Source of the DNA: Clytia hemisphaerica | Taxonomy: Eukaryota > Cnidaria > Hydrozoa > Leptothecata > Clytiidae | Direction: 5' to 3' | DNA length: 64,000 nt | Assembly: GCA_902728285.1 (NCBI GenBank) | Contig: CACVBU010001298.1 | Location: 186,001-250,000 of the forward strand | Shown here: positions 63,932 through 64,000 of the stretch, in pieces | Layout: each line of letters begins with the position of its first letter | Numbering within the stretch: the stretch's first letter is position 1 | The notes under the pieces: model-generated | The model's input: the letters and a program-made list of their open reading frames with translations, nothing else | Databases searched by the model: none | What the model was told of the DNA's origin: nothing | Translations under genes and position numbers: made by a program

Positions 63932-64000
63932 ACCCAGCTGGCACAAAACTTTGTTTTCACGTTCATCCAACGTTTTACGGACGTTGTGAACGTTAGATAA
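63932..64000. repeat. ACCCAGCTGGCAC MITE, cut by the window edge
   Basis: It starts ACCCAGCTGGCACAAAACTT and continues with AACGTT words like the elements at 8875 and 55425. The right half lies beyond the window. Confidence 0.7.

Overview
The window is AT-rich, intron-containing animal DNA. The genes have long introns with GT/AG borders, AATAAA signals, and very dense small DNA transposons (MITEs). The gene content (a short-chain-collagen-C4-like protein, an astacin protease, a class A GPCR, an ALKBH2-like repair enzyme, a cationic secreted peptide precursor) would fit a cnidarian, perhaps a medusozoan, or another early-branching marine invertebrate. The species assignment is inference only. 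Nothing indicates bacterial or viral DNA.

Layout. 1-5.0 kb: repeats, including a 650-bp inverted repeat and a tRNA-related SINE; no gene seen. 5.0-6.0 kb: intronless ALKBH2-like gene with a tandemly duplicated 3' region. 6.0-10.9 kb: SINE, an orphan exon-like ORF, and MITEs. 10.9-14.1 kb: a five-exon gene (first exon non-coding) for a secreted precursor with an acidic pro-region and a strongly cationic, amphipathic, probably amidated C-terminal peptide, a candidate antimicrobial peptide. 16.2-47.3 kb: one seven-coding-exon gene for a single-pass type II membrane collagen with a C4-type C-terminal domain. The reading frame closes exactly (715 aa) across all seven exons. Its last intron is about 25.5 kb.

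That intron holds a tandem array of about 4-kb units. Three of them carry a minus-strand ORF for an unrecognised coiled-coil protein (one broken, two intact). It also holds a 1.4-kb Helitron-like insertion, a 7.0-kb foldback element with an 8-bp target duplication, paired TTAA MITEs, and a complete single-exon GPCR gene on the same strand as the host.

47.9-50.4 kb: a 5'-truncated, frameshifted RTE-type LINE (minus). 50.9-55.7 kb: a six-exon astacin metalloprotease gene (minus, 299 aa, closes exactly). 55.7-59.5 kb: repeats, including a diverged second copy of a sequence found in collagen intron 2. 59.5-61.9 kb: a two-exon gene for a 671-aa secreted protein I do not recognise. 61.9-64 kb: repeats.

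Themes. Several products act outside the cell or at its surface (collagen, astacin, cationic peptide, 671-aa protein, GPCR), but no operon-like or pathway linkage is evident. Three unrelated genes end with the stop codon inside the AATAAA hexamer. The most unusual structural signals are the intronic coiled-coil gene array, the foldback element, and a MITE superfamily whose internal repeats change in step with its terminal motif.
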